64,000 nt of DNA, taken from the IMG/VR virus record IMGVR_UViG_3300025030_000090, positions 1-64,000 of that record, one strand, 5' to 3'. Origin of the DNA: a virus. The translations under genes and the position numbers were made by a program. This document shows positions 52,759 to 62,169 of the stretch, piece after piece. The notes under the pieces were generated by a model, which saw only the letters and a list, made by a program, of their open reading frames with translations, made no database searches and was not told where the DNA came from. Position 1 is the first letter of the stretch. The number at the start of each line of letters is the position of its first letter.

Positions 52759-53949
52759 TTATTCCAAATAAATTAAATCCATAGATGTAAGTCTGTCTTT
52801 GTGAACAGAAAATGACCACTGCTCAGCAGGACAAGCAAAACCCATTTTTTTGTGGGAATACTCATCGCCTGTAAGAAAAGAACCATTCATGAATATGTTG
52901 ACATCATTGAACGTTAAATATGTAGGAGTGTGGAAGTGTCCCATACACACATAAGAAAATGGGTTGGAAAATAATTTGGCAACAATATCTTCCTTTCTTA
53001 CTTTTCCTTCTTGAAAATTTCCTAACATTTCACAAATATCGTTCTTTGATAATCCTATGGAATTCTTCCAACGCAAACTTCTAGTTGTTACCCCATAGAA
53101 GGGCAAAGAATTTGTACAAGGAATACTGTCTCCATGTGTGAGTAAGAAATTATGCCCCATAACATCAACTATTTTGTAAAAACTATCTCTTTGGCAGTCA
53201 AATTCTATATTTTTGTAATTTGACAACCAAGCTTGGGTCAGTTGATATGCGAATAAATCCCAATTCGTCCCGTACGAAGACTCTTTCCCTGCGGGCCAAC
53301 CATGGTTCCCTTCAATCCCATGAACGATGATTTTTTCATAATGTGGACTTAAATTCAAAAGAGCTTCGCAAAATTCTGGTACAAAAACTTCAGAAATTTG
53401 CCAATGGGCAGGCCCCTCGAACTCCTCTAAATTGATTTGTTTTGCTATACGTTCTCCGTGAACCATGTCTCCTAGACAAAAAACATGTAATGTTTTTATT
53501 TCATGGAAGTTACGTCGTAAGTCTCCTATTCTGATAACTTTATTTGTCATTTGATTCATTCTATTTTTGAATACCAAACTATTGTAAGAGCTTGTCTTTA
53601 TTCCAACCTGAGTATCTGAGAAAAGCAAAACTTGGGCTTCTTCGCTATTATGCGATTCTTGTTTGATCGGATGAATGTTTAGGTTAGGAATCGCATTGAT
53701 CTTTTCACTCAATATTCTTTCTAGTATTTTTTCTTCATTTTTTATATCAGACAGAGTATTGAGGAAATTGGATCCGCTTTTTGCTGTAAACCCCCTAAAA
53801 TTTCGCCCTAGATATTCGGGCTTTGAGTATCCCAGTCTACAAGCCATCTCTTTTCGTTCTTCTAAAGAACCATTTAGCCATTCTTTTGCCAAGATGTTCC
53901 ATTCATCAGTACCACGTTCAGGGATTAATCTACTACCCAATTTGTACAT
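52759..53949 (-). CDS. Calcineurin-like metallophosphoesterase
   Basis: 396 residues. The metallophosphoesterase motifs are in order: SDTQVG (Asp112), LGDMVHG, EGNHGW, THGDS and GHFHTP. N-terminal 100 residues are helical, possibly HTH-like, with a YSKPEYLGRNFRGF motif. Family members include SbcD/Mre11-type nucleases and phosphatases; this one lies in a head-gene cluster, so a DNA-end or packaging role is possible. Confidence 0.85.
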   Translation of the reverse strand: MYKLGSRLIPERGTDEWNILAKEWLNGSLEERKEMACRLGYSKPEYLGRNFRGFTAKSGSNFLNTLSDIKNEEKILERILSEKINAIPNLNIHPIKQESHNSEEAQVLLFSDTQVGIKTSSYNSLVFKNRMNQMTNKVIRIGDLRRNFHEIKTLHVFCLGDMVHGERIAKQINLEEFEGPAHWQISEVFVPEFCEALLNLSPHYEKIIVHGIEGNHGWPAGKESSYGTNWDLFAYQLTQAWLSNYKNIEFDCQRDSFYKIVDVMGHNFLLTHGDSIPCTNSLPFYGVTTRSLRWKNSIGLSKNDICEMLGNFQEGKVRKEDIVAKLFSNPFSYVCMGHFHTPTYLTFNDVNIFMNGSFLTGDEYSHKKMGFACPAEQWSFSVHKDRLTSMDLIYLE

Positions 53950-53957
53950 TACTCCTT

Positions 53958-54848
53958 TTATTCATCTTCTATGCCCAAATCCATTGTCTTAAAAAATCCA
54001 GGAACTCCTTTCCATCTATTTGTTTTGTTTTCGACCTCATTCATAGAATTACTTCTAGAGATCCCGCACTTTTGATTGTAAAAATCATGTTGAATTCCTA
54101 CTGGTTTTCCGAAGTCTTGAGATTGGTGTTGCCACATAAATAGAATTTCGGGCCACGCCATCGGGTTTTGGTTGTTTCTCCATATTGAGATGTATTTGGA
54201 AGTAGGAGAAGGAAAATTGTTCCAAAAATAATCATATTTGTATCTATCTGGATCCAAAGACCAAGCAATCAATTTTCCAGCGGTCGAAAAAGATCCTACT
54301 TCTGTTCTTGTTATAAGCTGCAATCTATTTCGCACTTTCTCCAAATAGTCAACAATTTCATTCTCAAGTTGCTCTTTATTCAGTGTATTATTGATATTAT
54401 ATGAGTTTGCAATGATTTTTTGTATCCTATTGAGTACTTCTTTTCGTAGTTCTTGGAATTTTGGCTCCATTCTATTGGGATCATTCACCATTATTTCTAA
54501 TCTTTGTTCAAAATCTTCCATATTTGGCTTTGCATTTGATTCTGCCAGCCCAGCATAAAATCCCCTACGAAGAAGCTCTTTATCTGTTTCTTCCACGCCT
54601 TCATACATTCTTCTTCGCCAAGCATCAATGGCATTTTCCAGCTTCTGGGAAACTTCATATTGAAACTGGCTTTCATCTACTTCCTTCAGAGCATTCCACA
54701 ATCTTTTTTGCAGTCCAGAATACAGCCTCTGCTCTATTTGTTTTCCAAGGACTTTTGTGCCTTTAGGAAATTGTCCCGTCAGGATCAAACCAGATTTTTG
54801 GATAGAAGAATCAATAGCATCATAGAAACTGTCAGAAGAAAAATCCAT
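53958..54848 (-). CDS. Mu F-like minor head protein
   Basis: 296 residues. The C-terminal third (RLQLITRTEVGSFSTAGKLI, then WNNFPSPTSKYISIW) fits the phage Mu gpF/SPP1 gp7 minor head family. Long helical N-terminal part. Located right after the portal genes as expected; functions in procapsid assembly or DNA ejection. Confidence 0.75.
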   Translation of the reverse strand: MDFSSDSFYDAIDSSIQKSGLILTGQFPKGTKVLGKQIEQRLYSGLQKRLWNALKEVDESQFQYEVSQKLENAIDAWRRRMYEGVEETDKELLRRGFYAGLAESNAKPNMEDFEQRLEIMVNDPNRMEPKFQELRKEVLNRIQKIIANSYNINNTLNKEQLENEIVDYLEKVRNRLQLITRTEVGSFSTAGKLIAWSLDPDRYKYDYFWNNFPSPTSKYISIWRNNQNPMAWPEILFMWQHQSQDFGKPVGIQHDFYNQKCGISRSNSMNEVENKTNRWKGVPGFFKTMDLGIEDE

Positions 54849-54851
54849 TTT

Positions 54852-55076
54852 TTAGGACTCTTTTTCTGTTTTCTTTCTAGATGAATGTAACCAATTGGCG
54901 TTTTTGTCATCTCCGTCCACATCAATTACAATAGGCTTTTGCAACCTTTCTTTTAGCAATTGATTAAGTTGGCTAATTTTGCTTTTCTTTTTCTTTTCTT
55001 TTGTGCTTTCTGGTCCAAAAGTTGGAGAAAAAGTTGAAGCTCCTGTTCCTAAAGATTCTTTCTTAATGTTTTTCAT
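54852..55076 (-). CDS. Lys/Ser-rich hypothetical protein (74 aa)
   Basis: Disordered, Lys-rich (KEKKKKSKISQLNQLLKERL). No motif. May be an internal head or linker protein. Confidence 0.65.
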   Translation of the reverse strand: MKNIKKESLGTGASTFSPTFGPESTKEKKKKSKISQLNQLLKERLQKPIVIDVDGDDKNANWLHSSRKKTEKES

Positions 55077-55077
55077 G

Positions 55078-55326
55078 TTATGTATTCACATAAATTATAT
55101 CTGTTACGTCTGGAGAATATGTAGTAGTAGTTATAGAGACCAGAGAGTCCAAAAGAAATCGTTTGTCAATAACTTTGTTGCAAAACAAACAAACCAATAC
55201 TTCCCCGTTATAATGTCCTGGGGCCCATTCGCTTATCATCCAACTAGATTTTTCATGTTTGCAGTGTTTTTGCAGCCAAGAAACTCTCTTATCAAATTCA
55301 TCTTTCAATTCATTAAAGCTCTTCAT
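55078..55326 (-). CDS. Zinc-binding hypothetical protein (82 aa)
   Basis: HCKHEKSSW and LVCLFCNKVI provide C/H and CxxC ligands, an irregular zinc knuckle. C-terminus Thr-rich. Follows a mini zinc gene of similar type. Confidence 0.7.
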   Translation of the reverse strand: MKSFNELKDEFDKRVSWLQKHCKHEKSSWMISEWAPGHYNGEVLVCLFCNKVIDKRFLLDSLVSITTTTYSPDVTDIIYVNT

Positions 55327-55335
55327 CGTCTTCTC

Positions 55336-55500
55336 CTAATTGTGATGGAAACCATAGGTAGTTAGCAAAGAAAGGGGCTGTTCATTCAAAATTTCACCAC
55401 AATCTTTGCAAATTTGTACTTGAAATATTACAACCTTGTCTTGTTTAAGACCCATTGCACTAAAAAGTTTTTTGTGGTTGCATTCATTTTCAAGCTTCAT
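55336..55500 (-). CDS. Zinc-knuckle mini-protein (54 aa)
   Basis: CNHKKLF and CKDCGE form a metal site like that of its neighbour. ATG 55500 is inside the portal gene end, with AGGAGAAGATGATGAAG before it. Confidence 0.65.
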   Translation of the reverse strand: MKLENECNHKKLFSAMGLKQDKVVIFQVQICKDCGEILNEQPLSLLTTYGFHHN

Positions 55501-57937
55501 CTTCATCATCTTCTCCTATTGGTGCGGAAACAAAAGTGTCGCTATCTTGCGCAATTTTCTGAGCAACATGTCCTTTTTTGTCTGGGTTCTTTAGTGGTTT
55601 TTGGTCTACTCGCAACAGTTTTCCATCTGGAGGAGTAAATTTTGCCAAGTATCTTTCTCCATTGCTCATGAATTCAAAATTTACCATTCCCCTTTCTGTG
55701 ATTTCAAATCTACCCATTTGTTCCACGCAATACCCAGCTTTGTGTAGCTGGCCTATCCACATTTTATCTTGTGCAGCTGCAAAAGGGTTTTCTTCTTGTG
55801 TGCCACCAAATGCTTCATTTCCTGCTTCTGAAGGTGGTTCTCCTTGATTGGGGATTCCTCCATCTCCTTCTTCAGAAGCTCCCCCTTCATCACCACCAGG
55901 TTCTTGTCCTGGTATTCCGCCACCTAATCCTCCACTAGGAGGAAATCCGCCCATTCCACCAAATGCTTGTGGCTTATTGGGCTTTCCAGAAACTTTGAAC
56001 TGAACATCATCTATTACATCAGAATCACTCATCAGAACAACATCAAATCCCATTTGGTTTAGCATATTTGCAGCAGAAATTCTTTGCTGCATAAATGTAA
56101 GTCTAGTTTGCTCTGCTTTTTCTTCTGGTTGCTTCATAACAAGCTTCCAGTCTGTTATGCCAAATGCTTTGCAGATAAAGGGAAATAGTTTTTCGTTGAG
56201 AATTCTTTGGTCTTTTTCTACGACACGAGAGGTAACTACTAACTGTTGAGTCTGTGTAGAAAGTCCACCAGAGGATTCTAGAGAACCTTGCCATAATGGG
56301 GAAACTCCCCACATGGCGGCAATTCTTTCTCTGATGTCTGTTTTTTGCTGTGTAAATTCATATTCTGCAAGAGTAGGAAACAACTTTACAAACTCTGTTC
56401 TTCCTCTTGTTCCTTGTCTTGCAGAAACTCCTACCCAAGGAATATCATCAGGGTTTTCTTTTGCCATTCTTTGGGCATTCAATTTTTCTCTGCGAAGACC
56501 TTCTACATCATCTGTATGAACCATCAAGATAGCAGGAGGAGTTTTACGCTCAAAAAAGTGACGAAAAAGCGTGTTTCCAGACCATACAGTTTTCCCATTT
56601 CTTCTTACACACAGAAGAGTGTTCGGTACTTCTACACAATATACAATGCCGTTGTAGTTTTCCCATCTATCTTCCGGATATTCTTTGTTTGCGTTAGAAA
56701 GTCTCTTTAATGGTCTTCCTTTTGAACTGGCCCGCAAATACTTAACTGGCTTTCCTATGATATTTTGTGCTTCTTCGATATGAAATGTTTTTCCCCCGTC
56801 ATCACTGATATACATTCTGTGGTGCGGGGTAACTAATAAATCTACATTTTTAGTTTCTATGTGATACATTTTTCCGATATGAAAAAATTTCTGAACATTT
56901 GTTGGTTTTTGATACTCTACAATATGCTGCTTGTTTAATGTGGCATACTCGTCATCTGAATTTGTATCTTTGAAAAATTTCCATCCATTTTTAGTTAAAA
57001 CTTCTGTTTGGCCATCATAACATTTGTCCATCCCAGTTAAAGCTAGAGTCTTCTCAAATACAGTAAGTATAGGGCTGAAACCGTAAAGTTCACCTGGATA
57101 AAACTTGCTAACTTTGCAAACTTCTGCACCAGAAAGATATAGAATGCTTCCTCTGTTGTCAAACTTAAACATTGCAGGTTCTAGTTCAAGTCCGCAAGGT
57201 TGTCCTTCTACATCAACGGTGCATTTTCCTGGACTTGAGAGAACTAATTGTTGTCCAGAATCACTCATTCTGTGAATATAACAGAACCAATGATTTGCTT
57301 TAGGAATTCCTTCTCCATTCAAGTCCCACTCAATAGAAGCAGGATGAATTCTTCTGATTTCTAGAGGTTTAGAAACAATAGCATCTTCATTGTTTTTGTA
57401 TCTTTTGATGACATAAAGGAAGCCATCATCTACCATATTGATGTCTACAAATATTTGTCGCAGTACTTCCTCTAGAGATTGGTCAAATGCATTTGCGTCA
57501 TTTTGGAATGTTTTGATTTGCTTTAGCTGTGATTCATCTGGTTCTTTCAAATCTTCTGAATCACATTCTGGGCACTTGTCTGATTTCCTTTCTAATTCTT
57601 GGCCGCATTGATTGCATTTTTGTGCAAATGCAGGAAGAATCTCAAAACCCTTTCGAAACACTTCATTTACAAGGACATTTATTGGCCCTGCAAGTTCAGC
57701 AACATTGCTTGCCAATTGTATAAGGTCAAGAATCATCCTCTTTCGGTATGCGGATTGCTGCCGAACCCAGGAATTGACAACATAATCCATCCCGAAAGAT
57801 GGCGAAGATGCAGTTTGTCCTGTAACACCAGAACCTACTGCCTTTGATAGATAATCAAATTGTTGGAGTTTCTGGGACATATCCCAATTTTGCTTTATTG
57901 CATTATGTGCTTCAGGAATATACTTGGAAAGTTTCAT
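55490..57937 (-). CDS. Portal protein containing a mini-intein
   Basis: 815 residues including an insert at 306-455. The extein reads through LALTGMDK then TLFRHFFERKTPPAI, a conserved portal core segment, with FDNRGSILYLSG and GVSPLWQGSLESSGG also typical of portals. A zinc ribbon (CNQC...CPEC, 108-125) is an unusual addition. C-terminus Gly/Pro-rich, then a folded end. Portals form the dodecameric DNA gate of the head. Insert described separately. Confidence 0.9.
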   Translation of the reverse strand: MKLSKYIPEAHNAIKQNWDMSQKLQQFDYLSKAVGSGVTGQTASSPSFGMDYVVNSWVRQQSAYRKRMILDLIQLASNVAELAGPINVLVNEVFRKGFEILPAFAQKCNQCGQELERKSDKCPECDSEDLKEPDESQLKQIKTFQNDANAFDQSLEEVLRQIFVDINMVDDGFLYVIKRYKNNEDAIVSKPLEIRRIHPASIEWDLNGEGIPKANHWFCYIHRMSDSGQQLVLSSPGKCTVDVEGQPCGLELEPAMFKFDNRGSILYLSGAEVCKVSKFYPGELYGFSPILTVFEKTLALTGMDKCYDGQTEVLTKNGWKFFKDTNSDDEYATLNKQHIVEYQKPTNVQKFFHIGKMYHIETKNVDLLVTPHHRMYISDDGGKTFHIEEAQNIIGKPVKYLRASSKGRPLKRLSNANKEYPEDRWENYNGIVYCVEVPNTLLCVRRNGKTVWSGNTLFRHFFERKTPPAILMVHTDDVEGLRREKLNAQRMAKENPDDIPWVGVSARQGTRGRTEFVKLFPTLAEYEFTQQKTDIRERIAAMWGVSPLWQGSLESSGGLSTQTQQLVVTSRVVEKDQRILNEKLFPFICKAFGITDWKLVMKQPEEKAEQTRLTFMQQRISAANMLNQMGFDVVLMSDSDVIDDVQFKVSGKPNKPQAFGGMGGFPPSGGLGGGIPGQEPGGDEGGASEEGDGGIPNQGEPPSEAGNEAFGGTQEENPFAAAQDKMWIGQLHKAGYCVEQMGRFEITERGMVNFEFMSNGERYLAKFTPPDGKLLRVDQKPLKNPDKKGHVAQKIAQDSDTFVSAPIGEDDEDEA
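56573..57022 (-). other. Mini-intein in portal protein
   Basis: 150 residues, starting Cys306 (CYDGQTEVLTKNG, block A), block B with TPHH (Thr370, His373), block F (IVYCVEVPNTLL) and ending WSGN before Thr456. First Cys and last Asn are present; the usual penultimate His is Gly. No homing endonuclease domain, so it cannot move by itself. Expected to self-splice, giving a portal of about 665 residues. Confidence 0.9.
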
Positions 57938-57945
57938 TGTTTGTC

Positions 57946-58167
57946 TTATTGTTCTTTGCTAAAGTTTGCATTAGAAGTTGAATCCCAACTAAAAATAGGT
58001 GGAATGACCCATATGTTTGGAGGATCTGGAATCCATGGAGTTTCACGAATAGGATTTGGGAAATATGAAGGTGGATTCCAAACAGGATCATTAACTTCCT
58101 TCATTCTGTCATGTTTTATCAATTCTTCTCTGATGATTTCTCTCAGACGTTCTTCTGATATTTCCAT
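57946..58167 (-). CDS. Hypothetical Pro-rich protein (73 aa)
   Basis: Helical start (MEISEERLREIIREEL) followed by a Pro/Trp-rich extended region. No family recognised. Between portal and the coiled-coil gene; may be a scaffold or connector. Confidence 0.7.
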   Translation of the reverse strand: MEISEERLREIIREELIKHDRMKEVNDPVWNPPSYFPNPIRETPWIPDPPNIWVIPPIFSWDSTSNANFSKEQ

Positions 58168-58191
58168 CTTTTCCTCCTGGGGATTATAAAG

Positions 58192-58638
58192 TTACTTGTT
58201 GACTTCTGCCATCCCTGCAAGTTTCAAAACAGTTTCCATCGCTTGTTTTCTGGTGTGATATTGCTCTGTAAAAATAGGAGTAGATTCTTTTTCTCTTAAC
58301 TGCTGCTCTAATTCTGCAATTCTTTTTTCCATTAACATGATTTTTCCTGTTGCAGCTGCTTCTGCTTCCCCATTTTTCGGATCAGGAATAGATGCTATAT
58401 ACCTTTGTGCAATGCCAATTCTTTTTGCTTCGTTTATCAAAGCAGTAAAAGCCATATCTGGAATTAGAGTTATCGCAGGAGAGGAATCGGGAATTTCATC
58501 GTTTTCTATGTCCCCGTATTTAAGCAGATCTTCATGCCATCTGTCGCATATTCTCCACAGCCCTGTTTCTTGTGTATATACAGCAGCATATCTTTCTAGC
58601 TTATCCTTGAATAATCCTGTTATTGAGCTTTCAGGCAC
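58192..58638 (-). CDS. Terminase-adjacent coiled-coil protein (148 aa)
   Basis: GTG start after CGGAGG. Coiled-coil in residues 98-118 (GKIMLMEKRIAELEQQLREK). Not recognised; by position may assist packaging or portal assembly. Confidence 0.75.
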   Translation of the reverse strand: MPESSITGLFKDKLERYAAVYTQETGLWRICDRWHEDLLKYGDIENDEIPDSSPAITLIPDMAFTALINEAKRIGIAQRYIASIPDPKNGEAEAAATGKIMLMEKRIAELEQQLREKESTPIFTEQYHTRKQAMETVLKLAGMAEVNK

Positions 58639-58783
58639 TTGTTACCTCCGTTACTATTTCATATCTGTTTCTATCTTGAATCAATTCTTTCCAAGATTTT
58701 ATATCTTGTGAAAAGGCATAAAAAATTCTTTTCTTACTGTCTTCTTCCGTAAAATTTATTCTGGGAAAAATCAAATATTTCAC
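58631..58783 (-). CDS. Hypothetical protein (50 aa)
   Basis: GTG start at 58783; 50 residues (MKYLIFPRINFTEED...), alpha/beta, basic middle. Overlaps the next gene by 8 bases. SD moderate. Confidence 0.5.
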   Translation of the reverse strand: MKYLIFPRINFTEEDSKKRIFYAFSQDIKSWKELIQDRNRYEIVTEVTSA

Positions 58784-58793
58784 TTTTTCCAAT

Positions 58794-60452
58794 CTATCTC
58801 CTCCATCTTTCTATCCTGTTTAATGCATCAGCCAAAGAACTTTTCAGCCTAATTGGTTGTCCTTCTTTATCATAATCTGTCCCACAGTTAAAGCACCTAA
58901 AGATTTCATTTTCCATTATTAAACAAGACTTTAAGCCACATCTGGGACAATTTGTATATACTTCTTTTCTATCAAATCCTGTAAGTCTACCTTCTATTAT
59001 AGGGTCTCTAGCGTCATTATTTTCAAAAAGTGAGCCTACTGTGCCAATTGTTTCGGTAGAAGAAACGGGATCCATAAAGCATAAAGCAAGAGAGTCCGCT
59101 CTGTCTGGGCTTCTGCCTATTCTTTCTTTGATCTCTTCCTTACTTTCTATCTGTATTTTCCCAGAAGAATTAAACTTGTATTTGATTTTAGAAAGCTCAT
59201 CTGCTAATATTGTATCATCTGGGATTGAAATTTGACCATTTCTGAAAAGTTCTCGCAAATGCCAATACATTTCTGCTCGGATATTGATAAAAGTATCTGA
59301 TCTATTGGCTCTCTCTCCAAAATTTATTCCTTTGACGTTGTATCCTTGTTCTTTCAGTCTGTCTACAGAACCTGCCCCCATTGCCCCTTCATCAATATTG
59401 GAAACTCCGATATTCAAATCTTTCATCATCAATCCCAGTCTTCTTGCGGCATACATGGTATCCTGTTTACTCCAAGCAATAATTCCTTCCGTTTTTCCAC
59501 CATCTCTTACAGTAGCAATAGTTTCATCACTCCCGAATCTAGAAATATCGAGCCCAATGACTCTGTCACCATTTGGTTCTATGTCTCTATTGATGGCATT
59601 TTCTATCCATGTAAGCGAAATAAGAGAGTCCTCAGCTTGATCTGGAAAATTTCCTAAAATTCTAACTTGATACAATGGGCTATCTTCGCCCCATTCTTTC
59701 TTTTTGTCTTCAACCCATTGTTTTGAAACAAGATAAGGAAGAACAACTTTCCCTGTCTTTAGATTTGGAGTATCAAAAGCAGAAATGTGTATTTTGTTAT
59801 ACGGAGAAGCAGATTTGAAAGAATCTCCAAAAACAGAGGCTTTGTCTATTGGGTTTCCGATAAGGAGAAGTTTTGCATTTCCAGAAGATAAAAGACCTTC
59901 AATTCCTTCAAAGATATTTTTAGAAATACCAGAAGCCTCGTCAGCAATGATTAGAATATTTTCATTGTGGAAACCCTGGAATCTATCTGAAGAGTATTCT
60001 CTTGCGGTAAAACCCATTGCGAACCATTTTTCAGTGTTGCTCATAGTTAAGTTTTGTGTAAGCAATCTTCCGCCAATAGGTTCTTTGGAATTATGGTATA
60101 TGGAGGCTATTTCCTGCCACAAAACCCCTTTAACCTGTCTATCAGTAGGTGCTGTTGTAATTACAGTCGAAGGACGAAATGATTTCAAAAACCACAATAC
60201 AGTGCAAGCAGCAATGAAAGATTTGCCTATTGAGTGACAACTTCTTACTGTGGTTCTGCTATTGTCTTTGACGCTGTTCATAATTTCTTTTTGCTTGTCC
60301 CAGATTGTTACACCTAGAACTTCTTCGCAAAAAAGAACAGGATTTTCTCTGTATTTCTCCATTAGTTTTTCTGATAGTGTTTCTTTCGAATCTTCTTCTA
60401 TCATTCTAGCCAATTGAGAAATTGCTTCTGGTATAGAAAAATCTTTAGGCAT
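58794..60452 (-). CDS. Terminase large subunit with zinc-ribbon tail
   Basis: 552 residues. Walker A CHSIGKS (72-78), Walker B ILIIADEASG (DE 171-172), then the RNase H-like nuclease with Asp302 in GLDISRFGSDE, the Asp354 region (NIDEGAMGAGS) and RADSLAL with Asp453. The C-terminus adds CPRC...CFNC (502-523), a zinc ribbon not usual in TerL. Drives ATP-dependent DNA packaging and cuts concatemers. Confidence 0.95.
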   Translation of the reverse strand: MPKDFSIPEAISQLARMIEEDSKETLSEKLMEKYRENPVLFCEEVLGVTIWDKQKEIMNSVKDNSRTTVRSCHSIGKSFIAACTVLWFLKSFRPSTVITTAPTDRQVKGVLWQEIASIYHNSKEPIGGRLLTQNLTMSNTEKWFAMGFTAREYSSDRFQGFHNENILIIADEASGISKNIFEGIEGLLSSGNAKLLLIGNPIDKASVFGDSFKSASPYNKIHISAFDTPNLKTGKVVLPYLVSKQWVEDKKKEWGEDSPLYQVRILGNFPDQAEDSLISLTWIENAINRDIEPNGDRVIGLDISRFGSDETIATVRDGGKTEGIIAWSKQDTMYAARRLGLMMKDLNIGVSNIDEGAMGAGSVDRLKEQGYNVKGINFGERANRSDTFINIRAEMYWHLRELFRNGQISIPDDTILADELSKIKYKFNSSGKIQIESKEEIKERIGRSPDRADSLALCFMDPVSSTETIGTVGSLFENNDARDPIIEGRLTGFDRKEVYTNCPRCGLKSCLIMENEIFRCFNCGTDYDKEGQPIRLKSSLADALNRIERWRR

Positions 60453-60454
60453 AA

Positions 60455-60706
60455 TTATTTAGCCTTGAATCCATTTGTTTCTTTATCAAATACTATTACT
60501 TTGCAGGGAGGCCTTTTAGCAAATTCTTGTTTGAAAAATAGTCTGACTTCTGGAGAAACATCATCTAAATTTTCCTCTTCTCTTTTTCCTGTGGTTTTTA
60601 TCCTGTGATAGTGATTTCCCTTGCTGCAATATAAGTACATCCAATCTTTATGAACACCAAATGTCCAGTCCCAAATACATTTGTGTTTCTTTAATTTTTT
60701 AGACAT
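60455..60706 (-). CDS. Hypothetical protein (83 aa)
   Basis: Basic start (MSKKLKKHKCIWDWTFG), a LYCSKGNHYH segment with possible metal ligands, helical end. Immediately upstream of TerL. Unknown. Confidence 0.75.
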   Translation of the reverse strand: MSKKLKKHKCIWDWTFGVHKDWMYLYCSKGNHYHRIKTTGKREEENLDDVSPEVRLFFKQEFAKRPPCKVIVFDKETNGFKAK

Positions 60707-60728
60707 ACTTTCCTATTTCAACTTATTT

Positions 60729-60947
60729 TTAGCCTTGATACAATTTATCTTCACAATCACACCCTAAATACTCATCTATCATCTTTTCAAATTTATCATC
60801 TTCAACATAGAAAATGTCCATGCTTTTTGCTATGTCAAACCCAACATTAGAAGTAAGTTGACAAAACCTTAAATCTGGATGTTGAATCCAGAACGCCTCA
60901 AATTTTTTTATTATCCTAGAAATTCTATTAGGATCTCTCATTGACAT
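60729..60947 (-). CDS. Hypothetical protein (72 aa)
   Basis: Small alpha/beta protein, no motif. Overlaps the DUF3850 gene end. Unknown function. Confidence 0.7.
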   Translation of the reverse strand: MSMRDPNRISRIIKKFEAFWIQHPDLRFCQLTSNVGFDIAKSMDIFYVEDDKFEKMIDEYLGCDCEDKLYQG

Positions 60948-61191
60948 CCGTTATTGAAAGAATGCAATACCCATCAGGAAGTCCGAAATAAGGACTTTCA
61001 AGAATGTATGTTACCCTTTTTGCTATCATTCCTCCAGTATATTTTTCTGTTTTCGGGTCAAATTCTTGTAGAATTAAAACATCGCCTACTTTGAAATCCC
61101 TATCATTCTTTCGGTACTCAAATTTTTTGGTTCCGTCACAAACTGCCTTGAAATATTCTGGCCAAGTCTTAAGATCAATTATTTTGTTCAA
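60928..61191 (-). CDS. DUF3850 (ASCH-like) protein
   Basis: 87 residues. TTG start at 61191 is preferred because CGGAGG precedes it. DLKTWPEYFKAVCDGTKKFE, KNDRDFKVGDVLILQEFDP and a GYCILSITDV end match DUF3850, an ASCH-related fold thought to bind RNA or nucleotides. Confidence 0.85.
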   Translation of the reverse strand: MNKIIDLKTWPEYFKAVCDGTKKFEYRKNDRDFKVGDVLILQEFDPKTEKYTGGMIAKRVTYILESPYFGLPDGYCILSITDVNERS

Positions 61192-61606
61192 CTTTTTCCT
61201 CCGAAGGCTTTTCAAGGCCATTAAGAAAATACCAATCTCTCATTACCACATCTCCGCATTCTTGGCATGTTTCTATTGACACTTTCATAAAAACTCCAGA
61301 AGAAGTTTCTTGTAATTCTTCAGATTGAATTTTTGTAGTTGTCTTCATGCATTTTGAGCATAATGTATTTGTTGTTTCTTCTTGCTGACAATATTCTGGA
61401 CATCCTGCGCAATCAGTACAATATTGTTGCCATAATTTCTCTGAACATTCTTCACTACAAAGATAGCATTCAAAGTTTATTTCAACAAAATTTGTAAATT
61501 CCTTACAGATAAAGCAAGATCCTTCATCTGGAGAAACCATTATGTTGTTCTCTACCATTCCCAAAGGGGGAACTTTTGAATAGTAATGTTTTTCTCTGTA
61601 TTTCAT
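61175..61606 (-). CDS. Cys-rich multi-zinc protein (143 aa)
   Basis: About 19 Cys in 143 residues: CFIC, CYLCSEECSE, CTDCAGCPEYC, CSKC and CQEC. Two or more zinc sites are likely, perhaps a treble-clef set. Coupled to TerS by ATGA. Role unknown. Confidence 0.8.
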   Translation of the reverse strand: MKYREKHYYSKVPPLGMVENNIMVSPDEGSCFICKEFTNFVEINFECYLCSEECSEKLWQQYCTDCAGCPEYCQQEETTNTLCSKCMKTTTKIQSEELQETSSGVFMKVSIETCQECGDVVMRDWYFLNGLEKPSEEKVEQNN

Positions 61607-62169
61607 TGTGCTGAAATTCCCATTTGCTCTGCTACGTATGATTTTAATCTAATTGCCACCTTTGAAAGCACCGAAGGATCCCCAATTTCTTCCTTCAAAA
61701 CACGAAAAACCATCTCAAGGAATTTGAATTGCACTACTCCACTATCTATTGCTCGCAATCCTTTTATTGCTCTGTCAATCATTTCAGAAGCACCTTCCAT
61801 ACTTCTAGAAGAGGCTCCTTGTTTAACCAATTCTTGAAGTCCCATTACAAGAACTTGCTTGTATGCAGTTACTTGTTCATTTATGTCCTTGGAAATGACA
61901 CCAAGATTTTGATTATCATTAGCCAGAACTGCCCTTCCAATTGCTTCTATTTTTGCATTTTGCCAATCATATTCTTTTGCCCATTTGGAGATTAAAGGAA
62001 TTGAGGGTTTTCTTCCAATTGTGTCATTTATCTTTTGAGAAATATCCTCATATCTTTCTCCTTGAATAAACATGTCTCTAGCGATCATAATTGCTACAGG
62101 AGGATAAGCTACACCTTTCCCTGTGGTCTTTTTTAGGCCGCTTTTTAGAGTGCCTTTTTTCCTACCCAC
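61603..62169 (-). CDS. Terminase small subunit
   Basis: 188 residues from GTG 62169 (a TTG at 62184 is in frame). A basic N-terminus, a HTH-like segment (RYEDISQKINDTIGRKPSI followed by LISKWAKEYDWQ), and a helical oligomerisation region follow the terminase small subunit plan. It recognises phage DNA for TerL. Position next to TerL supports this. Confidence 0.8.
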   Translation of the reverse strand: MGRKKGTLKSGLKKTTGKGVAYPPVAIMIARDMFIQGERYEDISQKINDTIGRKPSIPLISKWAKEYDWQNAKIEAIGRAVLANDNQNLGVISKDINEQVTAYKQVLVMGLQELVKQGASSRSMEGASEMIDRAIKGLRAIDSGVVQFKFLEMVFRVLKEEIGDPSVLSKVAIRLKSYVAEQMGISAQ

